From: an uncultured Pseudobdellovibrionaceae bacterium
GTDB lineage: Bacteria > Bdellovibrionota > Bdellovibrionia > Bdellovibrionales > Bdellovibrionaceae
Length of the DNA: 8,416 nucleotides
Direction of reading: 5' to 3'
NCBI GenBank assembly: GCA_937900305.1
Contig: CALCCV010000296.1
Span: 1 to 8,416, forward strand
This document shows positions 6,215 through 8,416 of the stretch, in pieces. The notes below the pieces were generated by a model, which saw only the letters and a program-made list of their open reading frames with translations, did no database searches and had not been told where the DNA came from. The position numbers and the translations under genes are program-made. Within the stretch, counting starts at the first letter, position 1; the number at the start of each line of letters is the position of its first letter.

Positions 6215-7075
6215 ATGAAGTTTCGACTCGATCTCACCCACGCTGAGCCTCTGCCAATTAAACTCTGCGTAAGCCAGTTGAGCTGGCGGGCGGTGGCCAG
6301 TTGGAATGCCTGTTTGCCAGGTGTGGCCATTCACGGTCATATGGTGGTCATGGCTGGGGCTGAATCCGTTGAGGTTGAAAAGCCGGATTCGACCATCCTT
6401 AACTTTTCCAACTTGCAAAAATCGGAAGCCCTCGATTTTTTTTCAAGCCTTTATCCTGACTTGGGAATTTATCATTGGGCGCATTTGTGGGAGTGGCTAC
6501 AGCATCCAACCGTGAAAAATTCATTTCCGTTTTCGTTTGCGGACCTCACTGAATTTGTGCATCTCCATATTTCGCGAGATTTTGAGATCGCACTGGCTCA
6601 TTTTTGGCGGGCACCGGCTTCTTTTCAGCAGTGGGCGCTCGATAAAAAATTGCAGGGTCGGGATCTCGTGGCTCTGCAAAGTTGGCCACAAGCGCTGTGG
6701 TCGCAAAGCATTCTGGAGATGATCGCAATGTCACCGCTTTCTAAGTCCGATGCGCTTCAGTGCATTGAGTGGTTGGGAGATCTTGCGGGGATGGATGTGG
6801 ATTTTTCAGGTGTTTGGTCGATGCCCGCTGCGCAGTGGTTGCAGCAACTCCGCAAATTGAGGTTTGCCGAGTCTGCGGCCCGAGATGCCAGCGCAAAAAA
6901 TTGGTTAGCGGCTGTACCTAAAGCGAAAGGGTTGAGTTGGCAGTGGGTGCGACAGGGAGATCAGACCGGTGTCGACATCAGGGCTTTCGTGCGCGGCCCG
7001 CAAGAGCTTGAACGCCAGCTGGAAAGTTTAAAAAAACTCTTCAGTGCCTGGTCAGGCAGAGGGGACCTCACATGA
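6215..7075 (+). CDS. Tryptophan-rich protein of unknown function
   Basis: A 286-residue protein from the ATG at 6215; no clear ribosome binding site supports this or an upstream TTG at 6179, so the start is uncertain. I do not recognise the family. It has 16 Trp in 286 residues, spread over the whole length, several in pairs (LWEW at 91-94, WQW at 242-244). There is no signal peptide and no membrane helix. The middle (about 145-215) looks helical. The end is a strand-strand-helix unit: SWQWVRQGD, then GVDIRAFVRGPQELERQLESLKKL. The pattern GvdIrafvrgpqELErqLesLkk weakly recalls the C-terminal dimerisation region of ParB proteins, and PLSKSDALQCIEWL could be a recognition-helix region, but this is inference. 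It overlaps the SPL-like gene by 4 bases (ATGA), so a shared function is likely. Confidence 0.8.
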   Translation: MKFRLDLTHAEPLPIKLCVSQLSWRAVASWNACLPGVAIHGHMVVMAGAESVEVEKPDSTILNFSNLQKSEALDFFSSLYPDLGIYHWAHLWEWLQHPTVKNSFPFSFADLTEFVHLHISRDFEIALAHFWRAPASFQQWALDKKLQGRDLVALQSWPQALWSQSILEMIAMSPLSKSDALQCIEWLGDLAGMDVDFSGVWSMPAAQWLQQLRKLRFAESAARDASAKNWLAAVPKAKGLSWQWVRQGDQTGVDIRAFVRGPQELERQLESLKKLFSAWSGRGDLT

Positions 7076-8250
7076 ATTCAGTTTTGCAGTCGGTTTCAAA
7101 AATTCAGATTGATCGCCTCTTTGTTCACCCGGAGGCGCTGGACACGGTGATTTGCCAGCGGGTTGCGGCCGCACTTCCTGATTTGCCGATCGAGATGGCC
7201 GAACAGACTCCGTTGGGCCCCGAACGAGATCGATTGTCTGCCGACGAATATGTTCGTTCAAAACGGTCGCTGTGGCTGACGCCTTTTCGTGGAACTTTTT
7301 TTAAACGCTGTCCCGGGGCCACTCAAAAAAAAGTTTTGAACTGTTGCAACTACCACGTTTTAAATTTGGGTTCTCAGTGCAATTTCGATTGCAGCTATTG
7401 TTATCTCCAAAGTTATTTGCAACATAAGACTTTAAAGATTTACACCAATGTGGATTCGGCTTTGGCAGAGTTGCGCGAGATGGCTCAAGAGCACGGGCAT
7501 CTGCCATTTCGGGTAGGTACAGGCGAAATCATGGACAGCTTGAGTTTAGATCCTCTCACTTTGGTTTCGCGTGATTTGATAGCTTTTTTCGCAAACTATC
7601 CGAAGTGGACTTTGGAATTCAAAACAAAATCTGACTTTGTGGATCAGTTTTTGGATGCACCTCATGCGGGGAACGTGGTTGTGAGTTGGAGCGTGAATCC
7701 CGCCGAAATTGTGAATCGAGAAGAGCACGGCACTGCGCGCTTGGCTGAGAGATTGGCGGCGGCCCGGCGCTGTCGGAATCGGGGATTCCAAATTGCTTTT
7801 CACCTGGATCCGATGATCTATTTTCCGGATTGGCAGCTCCATTACGCCGAGTTAGTTGATCAAATCACCAGCCAGTTCTCACCCGATGATGTCAATGTCA
7901 TTTCAATGGGCGCACTTCGATTTCAACCCGAGCAGCGATTTTTAATGAAAGAGCGTTTCGGCCTCAAAAGCCTCGTCACCAGTGCAGAGATGTGGCCCTC
8001 TGAAGGCGGGAAGCTGCGCTATGATTTTCAAATTCGCAATCAGATGTTCGACTTTGTTATCCAAAGATTTCGTGGACACAACTCACGCTGGCGAATTTTT
8101 CTCTGCATGGAAACACCGGAGACGTGGATACAGTCTTTGCAGCAAACTCCGATGCAGGTGGAGGGGTTGCGAGATCTGTTTCGGCCATTGCCGAAGCTCG
8201 CGCTTGAGACTGAGGTTGCGACCCAAGTTACAAATGGAGTGCAGTCGTGA
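7072..8250 (+). CDS. Spore photoproduct lyase family radical SAM protein lacking the donor cysteine
   Basis: A 392-residue radical SAM enzyme. CNFDCSYCYL at residues 103-112 (Cys103, Cys107, Cys110) is the CxxxCxxC cluster motif that binds the [4Fe-4S] cluster and S-adenosylmethionine. Tyr109 and Tyr111 flank the last Cys as Tyr97 and Tyr99 do in Bacillus SplB. The N-terminal KRCPG...NCCNYHVLN (79-98) and the late FLCMETPETW (343-352) fit the SPL-like proteins found in non-sporulating bacteria. Where true SPL has its hydrogen-donor Cys (ACTSD motif, B. subtilis Cys141), this protein reads VGTGEIMDSLSLD (148-160), and there is no Cys between 110 and 234. It is therefore unlikely to be a classical DNA-repair SPL; its substrate is unknown. 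The ATG overlaps the preceding stop as ATGA, with GAGGGGA upstream. It overlaps the next gene by 4 bases. Confidence 0.88.
   Translation: MNSVLQSVSKIQIDRLFVHPEALDTVICQRVAAALPDLPIEMAEQTPLGPERDRLSADEYVRSKRSLWLTPFRGTFFKRCPGATQKKVLNCCNYHVLNLGSQCNFDCSYCYLQSYLQHKTLKIYTNVDSALAELREMAQEHGHLPFRVGTGEIMDSLSLDPLTLVSRDLIAFFANYPKWTLEFKTKSDFVDQFLDAPHAGNVVVSWSVNPAEIVNREEHGTARLAERLAAARRCRNRGFQIAFHLDPMIYFPDWQLHYAELVDQITSQFSPDDVNVISMGALRFQPEQRFLMKERFGLKSLVTSAEMWPSEGGKLRYDFQIRNQMFDFVIQRFRGHNSRWRIFLCMETPETWIQSLQQTPMQVEGLRDLFRPLPKLALETEVATQVTNGVQS
8236..8239 (+). promoter_or_regulatory. Ribosome binding site deciding the GTG start of the CorA-like gene
   Basis: GGAG inside the end of the SPL-like gene lies 7 bases before the GTG at 8247. 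No in-frame ATG is available nearby, so this supports the GTG and translational coupling. Confidence 0.6.
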
Positions 8251-8416
8251 GTCGCATCGATGTTCAGCGCGGTGAAACGGTCTGGACTGATTTTGTCAAT
8301 CCGACCGCGAAGGATCTCAAATCGATTGCAGCAGAATTTCAAATTTCGCTCCGAGCTCTGCAAGCCGTGATGGCTCCTGAGCACCTACCAAAACTTGAAG
8401 TGAATGGCTCGTGGAC
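8247..8416 (+). CDS. CorA-family divalent metal channel, N-terminal fragment (runs off the window)
   Basis: Only the first 56 codons are present. CorA proteins are pentameric inner-membrane channels for Mg2+ or Co2+ with a large N-terminal cytosolic domain. The visible part carries the family's opening pattern: VWTDFVNPT at 12-20 (usual W.D..NP), then DLKSIAAEFQIS, LRALQAVMAPEHLPKLE (usual AL.D...PEHRPK.E) and NGSW at 53-56. The usual acidic residue after AL (LED) is LQA here, a small departure from magnesium-transporting CorA. The start is GTG with GGAG 7 bases upstream, overlapping the SPL-like stop as GTGA. The membrane helices and the GMN pore signature lie outside the window, so CorA versus ZntB-like cannot be decided. 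Confidence 0.75.
   Translation, partial: MSRIDVQRGETVWTDFVNPTAKDLKSIAAEFQISLRALQAVMAPEHLPKLEVNGSW

Noticed and set aside
6161..6418. Upstream extension of the HAD-like gene by 86 codons
   Set aside because: It would run antisense through the start of the 6215 gene; the extra residues resemble no HAD family region and a GAGGA lies just before 6160.

Overview
The window reads as chromosomal DNA of a Gram-negative (diderm) bacterium, most likely a Bdellovibrionota or other former deltaproteobacterium. This placement rests on three things: the myxobacterial/bdellovibrio-type AgmX/PglI-like C-terminal domain joined to a FecR-like region, the tight overlapping gene packing with ATG/GTG starts, and a SecG with a long Pro/Ala/Thr tail. 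It is inferred from protein style, not from a marker-gene comparison. I see no rRNA, tRNA, CRISPR array, insertion sequence or prophage gene, and no gap over 300 bases without a gene.

Left part, minus strand (3563 down to 1): tmk, holB, tatD, gap and the first 31 codons of pgk. The first three genes overlap by 1 and 4 bases (TGATG and GTGA junctions) and match the widespread tmk-holB-tatD arrangement for dTMP synthesis, the clamp-loader delta' subunit and a TatD nuclease. After a 77-base gap with its own strong ribosome binding site come the glycolytic genes gap and pgk, one base apart.

Middle part, plus strand (about 3680 to 5036): a 172-base divergent intergenic region, then secG (Sec translocon subunit) and a membrane-anchored FecR-like/AgmX-tail protein. 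Convergent to these is a minus-strand gene (6160 down to 5069) for a HAD-superfamily phosphatase-like protein of the DUF2183/App1 style, with a C-terminal half I do not recognise.

Right part, plus strand (6215 to the window end): three genes in a tight overlapping run (ATGA and GTGA junctions). They encode a very Trp-rich protein of unknown function, a spore-photoproduct-lyase-family radical SAM protein that lacks the hydrogen-donor cysteine of true SPL, and the N-terminus of a CorA-type divalent metal channel. This run is the least understood part of the window and the best candidate for an undescribed function. The other genes look like ordinary housekeeping loci with some unusual details, notably a GAPDH whose NAD-selecting Asp is Ser.
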